Source: JAFMDF01 sp965222705 (GTDB lineage Bacteria > Bacteroidota > Bacteroidia > Chitinophagales > Saprospiraceae). From it: 64,000 bases of DNA. The stretch is from positions 1 through 64,000 of the forward strand of contig CBDCUO010000023.1 of assembly GCA_965222705.1 (NCBI GenBank), read 5' to 3'. The notes beneath the pieces were generated by a model. The model searched no databases. It saw nothing but the letters and a program-made list of their open reading frames with translations, and was not told the DNA's origin. The number at the start of each line of letters is the position of its first letter. Within the stretch, counting starts at the first letter, position 1. Made by a program: the position numbers and the translations under genes. Below are positions 1 to 10,103 of the stretch, one piece after another.

Positions 1-2898
1 AGTAATTTTTCCATCATCCTTTTTGTGCAAAAGGCCATGCCAAATGGCGTTTTCCGCATAAGGTTGAACGAGCATGGGCGGAATTTTGAGATACTCTGTA
101 TCAATATCATTGCCCACGCTAATTTCATAGTCAAAGCGATGGTTGAAGCGAAGGGATTCAATTTCCAGATATAGGCGCAGGGCATCCAAATCATCGGCTA
201 AGGTCACATAATTAGACCTGGAGTTTTTCAAAATCAGCCGCATGAGTCGGGAAAAGCGATTCAGGTATTTAGACGCATTTTTAGTATCATTTTTTATAAT
301 GTAAAAATCAATAGAATTTAGACTGTTAAAAATAAAATGCGGATTCATCTGAGCTGTGAGTGCTTGCATTTTTAACTCTGCCAAATCCCGCTCGTATTCC
401 GCTCTTAAATGTTCTTTTTCAATCGCTCTTTTTAAACGGCTGAAGTATGTGGTTAAAACGAGGAAAAGAACAGTAGCAATGAGTAAGCCCTTTGCCCAAT
501 CCTTATTATACCAATATTTGGCAATTTCTAATCTTATTTTGGTCAACTTATCTGACCAAAGTCCAGCTGCATTGGCAGCTTTGAGGGAAAAGGTATAGTT
601 GCCGCCATTTAACTGTGTATAAGACACATATTTTTTCTTACCCGGGTTTTTCCAGTCTTCATCTACCCCCTCCATTTTGTATAAAAACTGCATTTTGTCA
701 GGATGCGTAAAATTTAAAGTAGAAAAATCAAAACCGATAAAATTTTCCTCAGGTTTGAATTGATAGGCGGTTTTAAAAATGCTACTGGAATCCGCTTTTA
801 TTGGCTGATTATTTACACTAATGGAGCGAATATAAGGAAGCGGTGATTCTGTTGAGTTGGCAATTTTTTCGGGATTAAACAGGCAAATGCCTTTTCGGGT
901 GGTAAAGAACATCTTGCCATCTGGCAAAAGGGCTAGTTTATCAGCGACAAATACGTTCATTTCTGGGTCATTTACTGTAATTCCAGCAGACTTATCAAAT
1001 AATTCTATTTGCCTAGCTTCTCGGTCATAGCGATACAGACCACTTTTGGAAAGAAACCAGTATCTCCCCAGCCGGTCCAGTTTACCAGAAGTACAAGGAT
1101 TGGGGTCAAAAAAAAGAGTATTGAGCAGTTCAATTTCTCCATTTTCGATTTTATTTTTTAAGTCAATGACCTCGATGATTCCCTTTTCAGGCTGGCTTGC
1201 ATCTACAATCATAATGTCGCCATTATTCGCTTGCGCCCAAATAAAACCCTCTCTTTCGTCAATGGCAATGATAGAAATTGCATCAGTTAAAGATTGAATG
1301 TCAAAGGACTGAATATGGCCGGTTTGTCTTTCATAACGATTAAATCCATTGCAAAAGCCGCCAATCCAAATATTTGACCTGCTATCTTCAAAATAAATCG
1401 TATGACCTGTATAAGATTCGCAAAAATAAACCCGCTCCGTTAGCCTTTCTGTTGAATTATCTGCTAAATTTATTTTTACAACACCCTGACTATTAGTAGC
1501 CCAGAGCACTTGTCGAGAGTCTTTTTTAGCTCCCATCCAACTACCATGACCCTCAATCCGCTGTTCGGTTTTTTCCACCACTCCATTAGCATTGAGTTGA
1601 TAAAATCCCGAATGCCCTAGCAAGGTGATTGCCCCCTTCTGATTCTTAAAGATTACAGTAAAGTCTGTCTTTAGAATATTGTTTTGTTTATCGTAATAAG
1701 GATAGGTAAACCACCTTTTTTTGCTCAGGTCAAACTTATATAGTCCTTCTCCACCAAAGACGGTCATATAAAGACTATTTTCTGGAGCATTGTAATAAAT
1801 ATCCGTAGGAACATGATACCAGTTTGGAAATTTTGCCTGGTAATAAAAACTTTCTCCTGATGCAGGAGTTGCTTGATACATCCGTACTCCTTTATGGGAA
1901 CTAGTCCAGACATTTCCTTTAGTATCTACAAAATCTGACCGATATTCCAAAGTAGCATGAGGTTCATTGAGCAACGTTTGCCTAATTTTTCCAGTATTTT
2001 CCTGAAAATAGCTAATTCCTGCCGAAGTACTTAAAAAAACCACTGAATCCTGAAAAAAGGTAACTTTTCTGTTTTCCCAATGCTCATTCAAAGCAATAGA
2101 TTGGACGAAACGGTCGGTTTGGGGATCAAAAACCAAGTAATTGTATTCATTTTTTCTACTGGAAGTTCTGGTTATTCCAAAATAGACTAAATGACTTACA
2201 GGATTGGCGTATAGTTCATTGATGATGAGTCCTGCACTATTTTTGATAAGCCCTTTGGCATTTTTAGAAACCTTTGTGATTGGATCGTGGATAATTACCC
2301 CTCCTTCCGTAGAAAGCCAAATCCGATCAGGTCGGACAGGGTCTTGCAAAATAGCCTTGATTCTATTAAAAGTTTGTTCAGGTATGGTTGGATGATCAAT
2401 TTTGATCGGTATAGAAACAATGGAATCTCTACCAATTTCCAGTTTAGCCAGTCGGGTTCTGGCTCCAATCCATACTTCCTTTTCACCTACGAGGGTAAGG
2501 CAGAGAATCTGATTATTATCAATAACATCATTGCCTTTGTATCGGGCAACAGAAGCCGTAGGTAAATGAAAGGAATACAAGCCCTGGAAATTACCGATCC
2601 ACATCATTTTATTTTTAGCATCATACGCTATATCTGTAAAACCTTCTTCGGGCAGCAGGGTATCGCGAATTACTTCCAGATGCGATCCGTCAAAGCGACA
2701 AATTCCGGAATAGGTTGCGATCCAGATAAATCCATACTCATCTTCCTCAAAATCCTTTATATAAGTACTGGGCAGTCCATCTTCTTTCCGAATTTCCAGG
2801 CTAGGATGATTCCAGTCGGGTTGTGCTTCGGCTTCAGAAAAAACTGAAAAGCAAAACAAATAGCACAAGATGATCAGAAGATGAAATATAGTTTTTAT
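1..2898 (-). CDS. Two-component regulator propeller / LytS-type sensor histidine kinase (3' end outside window)
   Basis: The minus-strand frame is open from about 2898 to the left edge, so the protein has at least 965 residues and its C-terminus is missing. A hydrophobic signal segment (FHLLIILCYLFCFSVFS) is followed by many propeller blades of the 'IWIATYSGICRFDG' type, then a Y_Y_Y-like region, a transmembrane helix (about 490-435) and a His_kinase domain with the phosphoacceptor motif NPHFIFNSLNSID (about 350) and PPMLVQPYAENAIWHGL (about 40). This is the HTCS/LytS arrangement common in Bacteroidota: a periplasmic propeller senses a ligand and the cytoplasmic domain signals to a LytTR or similar regulator, probably encoded further left. 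No in-frame ATG, GTG or TTG fits the signal peptide. The best-placed start is the ATA at 2896-2898, an oddity discussed in the findings. Confidence 0.88.
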   Translation of the reverse strand, partial: MKTIFHLLIILCYLFCFSVFSEAEAQPDWNHPSLEIRKEDGLPSTYIKDFEEDEYGFIWIATYSGICRFDGSHLEVIRDTLLPEEGFTDIAYDAKNKMMWIGNFQGLYSFHLPTASVARYKGNDVIDNNQILCLTLVGEKEVWIGARTRLAKLEIGRDSIVSIPIKIDHPTIPEQTFNRIKAILQDPVRPDRIWLSTEGGVIIHDPITKVSKNAKGLIKNSAGLIINELYANPVSHLVYFGITRTSSRKNEYNYLVFDPQTDRFVQSIALNEHWENRKVTFFQDSVVFLSTSAGISYFQENTGKIRQTLLNEPHATLEYRSDFVDTKGNVWTSSHKGVRMYQATPASGESFYYQAKFPNWYHVPTDIYYNAPENSLYMTVFGGEGLYKFDLSKKRWFTYPYYDKQNNILKTDFTVIFKNQKGAITLLGHSGFYQLNANGVVEKTEQRIEGHGSWMGAKKDSRQVLWATNSQGVVKINLADNSTERLTERVYFCESYTGHTIYFEDSRSNIWIGGFCNGFNRYERQTGHIQSFDIQSLTDAISIIAIDEREGFIWAQANNGDIMIVDASQPEKGIIEVIDLKNKIENGEIELLNTLFFDPNPCTSGKLDRLGRYWFLSKSGLYRYDREARQIELFDKSAGITVNDPEMNVFVADKLALLPDGKMFFTTRKGICLFNPEKIANSTESPLPYIRSISVNNQPIKADSSSIFKTAYQFKPEENFIGFDFSTLNFTHPDKMQFLYKMEGVDEDWKNPGKKKYVSYTQLNGGNYTFSLKAANAAGLWSDKLTKIRLEIAKYWYNKDWAKGLLIATVLFLVLTTYFSRLKRAIEKEHLRAEYERDLAELKMQALTAQMNPHFIFNSLNSIDFYIIKNDTKNASKYLNRFSRLMRLILKNSRSNYVTLADDLDALRLYLEIESLRFNHRFDYEISVGNDIDTEYLKIPPMLVQPYAENAIWHGLLHKKDDGKIT

Positions 2899-3037
2899 AA
2901 CACTTAATTTATCCTCCCGTTCGTAGAGTTCAAGTCAGTTACAGGAGTCTCTCAACAATTAAAAGCAAAATTTAGACAAAAAATTATTGTTAAAAAAACC
3001 TACTTGAGAATTTGGTGGAGGATTTTTAGTCAAAAAT

Positions 3038-3718
3038 TTATCCTACAAATTTATACCCTACTCCGCGAATGGATAAAAAATGCTTGGGTTGTCTTGGGTT
3101 TTCCTCAAAATATTTCCTAAAAGAAAGGATAAAATTATCAATTGTTCGAGTAGAAGGATAGACATCATAACCCCACACAGATTGAAGAATTTGCTGTCGG
3201 GAGACGACCTCGTTCTTGCGGTCAATCAATAATTTGAGCAACATGGCTTCCTTTTTGGTCAGCATAAAAGTACCCGAATTGCCCCTTGCTTCAAAAGTGG
3301 CGAAATTAATCGTATGTCCCCCAAATTGATAGGTCTCAGCAGTAATTTCTGCAATTTTATTGCTCCTTTTTAGCAAATTTTGCACCCGCAAAAGCAGTTC
3401 TTCCAGGTTAAAAGGCTTGGTCAAGTAATCATCTGCGCCTTTTTTCAATCCAGTGACCCGATCCAATGCCGTTTCTTTAGCAGTTAGTATCATAATTGGA
3501 ACGGTTGTATTGGTCAATCGAATTTGTTCGCAAAGCTGAAATCCGTCAATTTCCGGCAGCATTACATCCAGCAAAATCAAATCAAAATGCTGTTCCTGAA
3601 AATACTTTAAAGCATCCTTGCCATTACTGGCAGTGACTACCTCATACTCCTCCAATTCCAGATTTAATTTGACAACTTCCCGAATGTTTTCCTCATCCTC
3701 TACTAATAGAATACGCAT
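3038..3718 (-). CDS. OmpR/PhoB-family response regulator
   Basis: 226 aa, full length for the family. The receiver domain (1-120) has the acidic pair EDEEN near residue 7, the phosphoacceptor Asp in LILLDVMLPEIDG (about 51), the conserved Thr in MILTAKE (about 79) and the Lys in YLTKPF (about 101). The winged-helix Trans_reg_C domain (about 130-226) ends in the typical RTIDNFILSFRKYFE...IRGVGYKF. It should bind DNA as a dimer once phosphorylated. It lies 110 bases downstream of the kinase at 3829-4830 on the same strand, and the pair is very likely a cognate two-component system. The target genes cannot be told from the sequence. Confidence 0.95.
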   Translation of the reverse strand: MRILLVEDEENIREVVKLNLELEEYEVVTASNGKDALKYFQEQHFDLILLDVMLPEIDGFQLCEQIRLTNTTVPIMILTAKETALDRVTGLKKGADDYLTKPFNLEELLLRVQNLLKRSNKIAEITAETYQFGGHTINFATFEARGNSGTFMLTKKEAMLLKLLIDRKNEVVSRQQILQSVWGYDVYPSTRTIDNFILSFRKYFEENPRQPKHFLSIRGVGYKFVG

Positions 3719-3828
3719 TAATTTTGTAGTTTTTTATTCCAAAAATTCCGTACTACGCCCCGTCAGTTAGACGGAAGGCAACCCCCCGCTAAAGTCGCTG
3801 TACACAAAAATACTTGTAAATAAAGCCA

Positions 3829-4830
3829 TTATGGATGATTAAAAGGTAAGGATATGGTAAAAATTGTCCCTTTCGGGCGATTATCTCTGACGCTGATTTT
3901 TCCTCCATGAGCCTGGATAATCTGATCCACAATGTACAAACCCAGCCCTGTACCTTTTGTCTTTCGGGTATCTTCATTTCCTACTCGGTAGAATCGCTCG
4001 AAAATTCTATTTTTCTCTTTGTCCGGAATTCCTATTCCATTATCTACAAATTCTATTTGAATTTTTCCATTGCTATTTTGCAAGACCGTGGAAACCTTTG
4101 GGTTTTCTGCATTGTATTTGGCCGCATTTTCCAGAAGATTTAAAGCCACAGAGGTCAGTCCTGTTTTGTCTGCCTGGAGTAAAATTTCTTCTTCAGGTTG
4201 ATAAAGATCAAATTGTACTTTAGGATACTTATTGCGTAAACGACCGATGAGGTCTTTCAATAATTTAGAAATATTAATAGATTCTAAGTGCGGTTGATAA
4301 GCCGTTTCTACTTTAGCTGCCAACAGGAGATCGTTCACCAAATCGTTTAGTCTTTCCGTTTCTTTGAGTGCATTTTGAGAAAGTTGGTCAATGTGCATGG
4401 CCTGCAGTTTTCTTTTGCGAAAAGTTTCTAGAACCAATTGGATAGAAGCAATAGGAGATTTTAATTCGTGGGTAATGGATAATAAAAAATTGCGTCGCTG
4501 CTGTGCCGAATCAATTTCTTTATTATAGCCCCGATTAATTAACCAAACACCAATAACCAAGCTAATGATAAAAACCACCGCTTCTCCCAGTATCATCCAC
4601 TCCTGCCGCCTATACTTTTCTTCCAAATCCTTATAAAGCTGGGTCTGCAAAAATTCTTTATCACTATGGACGGCATGGTCGGCAATCATTACCAGTTTAT
4701 TATAAGCAGCTTTAGCCTCAAAAGCATCCTTGTTTTTGGCAAAAAGTAAAAAAGACCACCAGGCGAATGCCAAAAGCATATATAAAATCACCACATTGGA
4801 TAACAACCGTAAGCGAATATTTCTTTGCAT
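3829..4830 (-). CDS. Membrane sensor histidine kinase
   Basis: 333 aa. Two transmembrane helices (about 13-30 and 76-96) enclose a short periplasmic loop of about 45 residues, so the signal is probably sensed in or near the membrane. The HisKA domain has the H box SITHELKSPIASIQ (about 118), and the HATPase_c domain shows NLLENAAKYN (N box), DNGIGIP (G1), IFERFYR (F box) and GTGLGLYIVDQI (G2). All catalytic motifs are intact. It is cotranscribed with the OmpR-type regulator just downstream, its probable partner. Confidence 0.95.
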   Translation of the reverse strand: MQRNIRLRLLSNVVILYMLLAFAWWSFLLFAKNKDAFEAKAAYNKLVMIADHAVHSDKEFLQTQLYKDLEEKYRRQEWMILGEAVVFIISLVIGVWLINRGYNKEIDSAQQRRNFLLSITHELKSPIASIQLVLETFRKRKLQAMHIDQLSQNALKETERLNDLVNDLLLAAKVETAYQPHLESINISKLLKDLIGRLRNKYPKVQFDLYQPEEEILLQADKTGLTSVALNLLENAAKYNAENPKVSTVLQNSNGKIQIEFVDNGIGIPDKEKNRIFERFYRVGNEDTRKTKGTGLGLYIVDQIIQAHGGKISVRDNRPKGTIFTISLPFNHP

Positions 4831-4868
4831 TTTTCAAAAATACAAAGAAATCCAAAAAGCATATCCAT

Positions 4869-7800
4869 TTACTTTTGTACACTAACCGGTTTTATAGCCT
4901 GTATGATTTCCAAGTCAAGTCCATTTACTTCTTTTTCAAACCCGGACCATTTATCTTCAAAAAAATCATTTACCAATGTTACAAAATCAAGTATTTGATT
5001 TTGTATGTCCTTGATTGCTAATTTAGCGGTTGGAGATGGCGTAGAAAAAGAAGGGTTTTGCCCGCCAAAGCTTGGGTCCAAATAAGCTCCTGCTCGAAAC
5101 AATTTACTGGACAACATCCCTGGGTCATTAAAAATTCCTTGCACTGACTCATCTGGCATAACCAAGAACATCAAGGAGTCAATCTTTTTGGACAGGGGCT
5201 TGGTCATTTCTTTAAAGGCTTTGATCGTTTCTTCCTTTTCAATTTGCTCCTCCGTCATTTTCGTTACGGATTTAATGCGTTTTTTGGCAGCTCGCAAGTT
5301 ATCCATTGCCCCAGTCAAAGCTTTTACATGCTTATAAAACTCGTCTTGTAAGACATACATTTCCTTCACTTCGTATTGCTTGACCTCTATACGTGGGTCA
5401 GCGTGAACGGTGACGGATTCTATGGCCACGTGGTCGCCATAATTGATCGCTACTTGGTAAACGCCAGAGATGACATAACGACCCGAAGGAATCGGTGCAT
5501 CCTTTTTTTCGGGTTTGGGCTGCATGGGCAATCGAACTCCATTTCGACGCAAATTCCAATGAAAGCGATTAAGTCCGGGTTTTACTTTTGCAGTAAAATT
5601 CCGAATGGTATCACCGCTACTGTCAATGATAGCTACTTTTGCTTCTTTTAAATCCGGTGCTGTTTTGGAGGTATCCTTTTTGAGTAATTCTTTTACAGAA
5701 AAAGAAATCATTGCTCCATAATTTCGATTTTCGCCTGCATAAATGGCATTGCCTGAAAAACGAGTAGCCGACGCTTCATTATAATTTGCCAGGTAAGTAT
5801 CTGGGATTGGATAGACATAGAGTGCTTGTTCTAGGACTTTTGCACCCTTTTGTGCAAGCGTTCGCAAGGGGCGAATATCATCTAGAATATAGGCTGCTCG
5901 GCCAAAAGTGCCAACCACCAAATCCTGTTCTCGCGGATGAATTTGCAGGTCGATAGTGCTAACGTTATTGGGGTAGCCATTGGTCCATTTTTTCCAGTTT
6001 TTGCCACCGTCAATGGTTACATACAAACCAAATTCTGTTCCCAAAAACTGCAATTTTGGTTCAATGGGGTCTTGTATCCAGCTTAGGCAATAGCCCCAAA
6101 TGCTGTCTTTGTGAACCATATTCTGCCAAGTCTGTCCATAATTAGTAGTCTTATACAAATAAGGGGTCCAATCATCTCTTCGATAATTATTAATGACGGC
6201 TACGGCTTCGCCTTTGTTGTATTTGGAAGCGTGGATTTGAGGCACCCAGCTACCTTTTGGGACGCCTCGTAGATTATTGGTTGTATTGTTCCAGTTTTTG
6301 CCGCCATCTTTGGTTATTTGAATATTGCCATCGTCTGTCCCTACCCAAATCACTCCTTCTTCAATCGGACTGGCGGCAATGGCTATAATAGTGGTGTAAT
6401 TTTCGGCTCCCGTCACATCGTAGGTTAGGCCGCCGCTATCTTTTTGCTTTTGCTTTTCGGGATCATTAGTGGTTAGGTCGGGAGAGATAATTTCCCAACT
6501 GCGTCCTCTATCTATTGATTTGTGCAAGTATTGGCTACCAAAATAAATAATATTGGGATCCATAGGGTCTTGTGCGATGCCCGCATTCCAGTTAAACCGC
6601 AAAAACTTGCCTTCGGGATGATAGGGTTTGACCCATTCCTGTGCCCCTGTTTCAAGGTCCACTCTAAACAAATTGCCGCCCTGCCATTGGCAATAAACAT
6701 AGCGATTATTGTCTTTTTCTACCACGACATCAAAGCCGTCGCCAAAACCGATTTCCTGCCAATAATCGTTGCGAATACCTCCATTGCGCCAGGTGTAAGC
6801 AGGTCCGCGCCAAGTGCCATTGTCCTGCATTCCGCCCATGACATTATATGGAATATTGTCATCTACGGTAATATGATAGAATTGGGCCACAGGAATATTT
6901 TCTGCAAATTGCCAGGTTTTGCCTTTATCTCTAGTGATTGCCAATCCTCCGTCATTGCCATCAATCATAAAATTGGGATTGGTCGGATGAATCCACCAAG
7001 CATGGTGGTCCACATGAATTTTATCAAAACCTAGGAAAGTCTTGGAAGTTTTGCCGCCATCTTCGCTGATTAAAACACTGCCACCGACATTGTATAGGCG
7101 GTTTTCATTTGTTGGATCAACTGCTAAATCCCAGTAGTAAAATGGCCGACCACCAATATTTTTATCTGCTACTTTCTTGAACATATTCCCGCCATCATTT
7201 GAGCGGTATAAAGCATTCTTTTTTGACTCCACTAATGCATAAACGATGTTTGGTTGATTGGTAGCAATGGCAATTCCTACCTTTCCGATTTCACCTTTCG
7301 GCAGGCCATTCTTTTCACCCAGTTTGGTCCAGTTATCGCCACCATCTAGAGTAACATAAAGACCCGAACCCTCTCCGCCAGACTTAAAAATCCAAGGCCA
7401 ACGGCGATACTCCCACATATTGACGAACAACTTATTGGCATTGGAAGGGTCCACATCAAAATCAGCCGCTCCTGTGCGCTCATTGATAAAAAGAATTTGC
7501 TCCCAGGTTTTACCGCCGTCTTTGGTTCGATAAACACCCCTATCTTTGGAGTCGCCCCAAGCAGGTCCCATTGCACCTACATAAACGATATTTGGATTGT
7601 CTTTATGGATAATGATTCGATGAATCACCCGCGTCTTTTCCAGCCCCATCAATTTCCAGGTTTTGCCGCCGTCTAGGCTTTTATAAACGCCTGCACCTTG
7701 AGTCTGACTATTTCGCGGATTTCCCTCACCTGTGCCGACCCAGATTTCATCTGGATTTGCCTGATTAATAGCAATCGCCCCAATAGAAGCGACCTTTTCT

Positions 7801-8048
7801 TTGTCAAAAATGGGTTTCCAGTCCGTCCCACCGCCTTCTGATAGCCATAAACCACCAGAAGCTGTCCCAACGTAAATTCTATGAGGGTTTTGCAAATTGA
7901 CATCAATAGCCGTCACTCGTCCGCTCATGCCACCTGGCCCAATACTTCGGGCTTTCATGCCATGTAATAGTTGAAGGTCAAAGGTTTGCCCCTGCAATAA
8001 AAAAGGAAGCAATAAGCAAGTCATTAATAAGGAAAGCGTTTGTTTCAT
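4869..8048 (-). CDS. Secreted BNR/sortilin-type beta-propeller protein (VPS10-like, 'glycosyl hydrolase' annotation class)
   Basis: 1059 aa with signal peptide (MKQTLSLLMTCLLLPFLLQGQ). Residues about 30-760 are a series of BNR/Asp-box repeats of the form S-x-D-x-G-x-x-W (for example SLDGGKTWK, SEDGGKTSK, TRDKGKTWQ, TTNYGQTWQ, TIDGGKNWK), giving a two-propeller sortilin/VPS10-like fold. The C-terminal 250 residues hold an Ig-like segment and an alpha-helical tail. Proteins of this family are widespread in Bacteroidota and are often annotated as glycosyl hydrolases, although a catalytic activity is usually not proven. It probably acts outside the cell or in the periplasm. It stands 38 bases from the kinase gene on the same strand, so partial cotranscription is possible. 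Confidence 0.9.
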   Translation of the reverse strand: MKQTLSLLMTCLLLPFLLQGQTFDLQLLHGMKARSIGPGGMSGRVTAIDVNLQNPHRIYVGTASGGLWLSEGGGTDWKPIFDKEKVASIGAIAINQANPDEIWVGTGEGNPRNSQTQGAGVYKSLDGGKTWKLMGLEKTRVIHRIIIHKDNPNIVYVGAMGPAWGDSKDRGVYRTKDGGKTWEQILFINERTGAADFDVDPSNANKLFVNMWEYRRWPWIFKSGGEGSGLYVTLDGGDNWTKLGEKNGLPKGEIGKVGIAIATNQPNIVYALVESKKNALYRSNDGGNMFKKVADKNIGGRPFYYWDLAVDPTNENRLYNVGGSVLISEDGGKTSKTFLGFDKIHVDHHAWWIHPTNPNFMIDGNDGGLAITRDKGKTWQFAENIPVAQFYHITVDDNIPYNVMGGMQDNGTWRGPAYTWRNGGIRNDYWQEIGFGDGFDVVVEKDNNRYVYCQWQGGNLFRVDLETGAQEWVKPYHPEGKFLRFNWNAGIAQDPMDPNIIYFGSQYLHKSIDRGRSWEIISPDLTTNDPEKQKQKDSGGLTYDVTGAENYTTIIAIAASPIEEGVIWVGTDDGNIQITKDGGKNWNNTTNNLRGVPKGSWVPQIHASKYNKGEAVAVINNYRRDDWTPYLYKTTNYGQTWQNMVHKDSIWGYCLSWIQDPIEPKLQFLGTEFGLYVTIDGGKNWKKWTNGYPNNVSTIDLQIHPREQDLVVGTFGRAAYILDDIRPLRTLAQKGAKVLEQALYVYPIPDTYLANYNEASATRFSGNAIYAGENRNYGAMISFSVKELLKKDTSKTAPDLKEAKVAIIDSSGDTIRNFTAKVKPGLNRFHWNLRRNGVRLPMQPKPEKKDAPIPSGRYVISGVYQVAINYGDHVAIESVTVHADPRIEVKQYEVKEMYVLQDEFYKHVKALTGAMDNLRAAKKRIKSVTKMTEEQIEKEETIKAFKEMTKPLSKKIDSLMFLVMPDESVQGIFNDPGMLSSKLFRAGAYLDPSFGGQNPSFSTPSPTAKLAIKDIQNQILDFVTLVNDFFEDKWSGFEKEVNGLDLEIIQAIKPVSVQK

Positions 8049-8133
8049 ACCTTAGGTTTTGTCTGATTTTTTGAAAAACCCAAAGGTAGAAAGAAGAATG
8101 GCTTTTTTTAGGAAAACTATGCTATTTTTTGGC

Positions 8134-8691
8134 TCAATTCCAATTTGCCCCGTCCGGCATATCAGCAATCACGGAAAAGTGATTGCCTTTATTTTTCATT
8201 ACTTGTTGCCAAAGGGCTTTGGCGCTGCTTTTAAATAGATAATTGGCGTGCATATCAGAGATAACCCAGGAGCCCAGTTTTAGTTCATTATTCAATTGGT
8301 TAGGTGACCAACCAGAGTAGCCAACGAAAAAGCGAATATTTTCTGGTTTAATCATTTGGGCAGTAATCAAAAATTTGAGTTTTTCAAAGTCCCCGCCCCA
8401 CCAGACGCCGTCCACTACTTTTGTACTATTATCTAGCACATCTCCGACGTTGTGAATATAATGAATGCTGTCTGTCTGCACTGGACCCCCATAAAAGACT
8501 TCGGATCGAAAGGCGGGAAATTCGGAGATTAGCTCCGTAATTTGCAATCCCAATGCTTTATTTAAAACAAAACCGACTGTACCGTCCTGCCGAGTATGGT
8601 CACAAATTAAAACGACTGCACGCTTAAAATTGGGGTCTATCATAAAAGGCTCGGCAAGTAGGATATTTCCAGTATCAATGTGTTGCTGCAT
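8134..8691 (-). CDS. algH: YqgE/AlgH family protein
   Basis: 185 aa, the usual length. The N-terminus has the family hallmark GNILLAEPFM, and later sections match as well (HTRQDGTVGFVLNK near 35, FYGGPVQTDSIHYIHN near 67, FFVGYSGWSPNQLNNEL near 120). The molecular function of the family is not settled; AlgH was first linked to alginate regulation in Pseudomonas. A decayed second copy of its 5' end is present at 15340-15447. Confidence 0.93.
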   Translation of the reverse strand: MQQHIDTGNILLAEPFMIDPNFKRAVVLICDHTRQDGTVGFVLNKALGLQITELISEFPAFRSEVFYGGPVQTDSIHYIHNVGDVLDNSTKVVDGVWWGGDFEKLKFLITAQMIKPENIRFFVGYSGWSPNQLNNELKLGSWVISDMHANYLFKSSAKALWQQVMKNKGNHFSVIADMPDGANWN

Positions 8692-8890
8692 TTTCTCAAA
8701 AGTTTAAGCGACTAAATCCATTTCAAACCATTAATTCCTAACCTCATCACTCTTAAAATGGTTCAAACGGTTCTTTTCAAAGGAATAACAAAACTTTTTA
8801 TTTATCAGGATTAAATATATGCTTTGTTGAGAAAAAATGCTTGTTTTGGGGGCTTTATTTTGTATCAATTGACTACAACATGATTGAAAA

Positions 8891-10033
8891 CTATCTGACT
8901 TCCCAATAATTGCCGGTGCCACCGATATTTTCGATAATATTCAAATTGGTTGCGTGCATTTGAAGAGACATATTACTTAACATCTGGTACTGGTCCCAAG
9001 TCATTCCACTATGCTGGTTCGTTCCAAAAATGGTTGAGTAATCAGTTTGCTGCTGCTGTGCCATATACTGTTGTCGCTCCCATGTGGATAATCGTGTCCA
9101 GTTGTAGTCAACGATTTTCCAAATAATCGTTGCAGTGGCCAAGGCCTGTTTAGCATCCAGCGGCATTTGTTGAAAAGAGGTCAGTATTTCTTTTCGTACT
9201 TGTTCAACTGTAATTTGAGGGTTAGAACCATTAAGCGTACTTAGAAAATTGAGATACTTGGCGGTAGATATAATGTCTTGTTCTGAAATTACCAGTTGGT
9301 TGGTCGGGCCATACAGGATTACTGGAATTTTGGTAAAAATCATTTGGAGTGTTGGGGAGTTTTCTTTTTGCTGCTTCAACTGGCTATATTGCTGATATAA
9401 CATAGCATAAAAATGTTGGCGAATTACTCCAACCTCTATTGGGTTGCTATTGCTATAAGCCAAATCTAAAAATTGTTGTAATGTTGGCGTACTGGATATA
9501 GTTTCAGCAGGTTTTTTCTTGAAGTCCTTCAGATACTCTTGCCGAATAATTTCAACTTCGCTACCAGATAACGGCATGTCTAGTAAAAATTCTACCAAAG
9601 CCGCCATTGTCTGAATCACTGACTCTTTTAATTGGATGCCATTATTTTCTGCTAATATTCTATTATATTCCAAATTTCTCCACCGAGCTGGCTGGCTAAT
9701 TGAACGATTATTTTTTTTCACCATTGTCGTAAGAATGCCCTGCTGTCCTCGTAATTGCAGTTCATTGGCTGTTAGTTTTGCGATGGCATAGGAAGTGCTG
9801 AGTGACCGAGTCGCTCCATATATTATCACCTGTAATTGATTTCCTTGAATCGAAAAAGAGCCGGTATAGATTTTTCCATTTCCTTCCTCCGCAGAGAAGG
9901 AATAATTTTCATTAAAAATCATTTTGGAGTTGTTAGTAACATCAACCCAAATGCCAAATAACAAATTAGATTGCGTATTTCCTATAGCACAAAATAGCAT
10001 TGTTATTCCAACAGAACATATATACCTATTCAT
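8891..10033 (-). CDS. Exported protein of unknown function with N-terminal lipocalin-like strand region
   Basis: 380 aa with signal peptide (ICSVGITMLFCAIGNTQS). Residues 25-110 contain GIWVDVTNNSKMIFNENYSFSAEE and GSFSIQGNQLQVIIYG, a pattern seen in small beta-barrel 'amount of substrate converted' domains such as lipocalin-like DUFs. The rest (110-380) is helical and glutamine-rich with no motif I recognise. It lies 70 bases downstream of the T9SS cargo gene on the same strand, with a terminator hairpin between them, so it probably has its own promoter. Confidence 0.75.
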   Translation of the reverse strand: MNRYICSVGITMLFCAIGNTQSNLLFGIWVDVTNNSKMIFNENYSFSAEEGNGKIYTGSFSIQGNQLQVIIYGATRSLSTSYAIAKLTANELQLRGQQGILTTMVKKNNRSISQPARWRNLEYNRILAENNGIQLKESVIQTMAALVEFLLDMPLSGSEVEIIRQEYLKDFKKKPAETISSTPTLQQFLDLAYSNSNPIEVGVIRQHFYAMLYQQYSQLKQQKENSPTLQMIFTKIPVILYGPTNQLVISEQDIISTAKYLNFLSTLNGSNPQITVEQVRKEILTSFQQMPLDAKQALATATIIWKIVDYNWTRLSTWERQQYMAQQQQTDYSTIFGTNQHSGMTWDQYQMLSNMSLQMHATNLNIIENIGGTGNYWEVR

Positions 10034-10059
10034 ATCTGTTTAAATTTAATAAAGCGAGA

Positions 10060-10085
10060 AAAAGAGAGGAAGGGGACTTCCTCTC
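10060..10085 (-). terminator. Rho-independent terminator downstream of the T9SS cargo gene
   Basis: A perfect 9-bp stem (GAGAGGAAG / CTTCCTCTC, 10064-10072 with 10077-10085) has a 4-base loop. Read on the minus strand it is followed directly by a TTTTT run. It sits 18 bases past the stop of the gene at 10104-11900, so it fits as that gene's terminator. Confidence 0.8.
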
Positions 10086-10103
10086 AATGAGTGTTAATGG
10101 AAT

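Noticed and set aside
6522..7034. 170-codon plus-strand frame opposite the BNR propeller gene
   Set aside because: It is a shadow of the intact 1059-aa gene on the other strand and has no domain.
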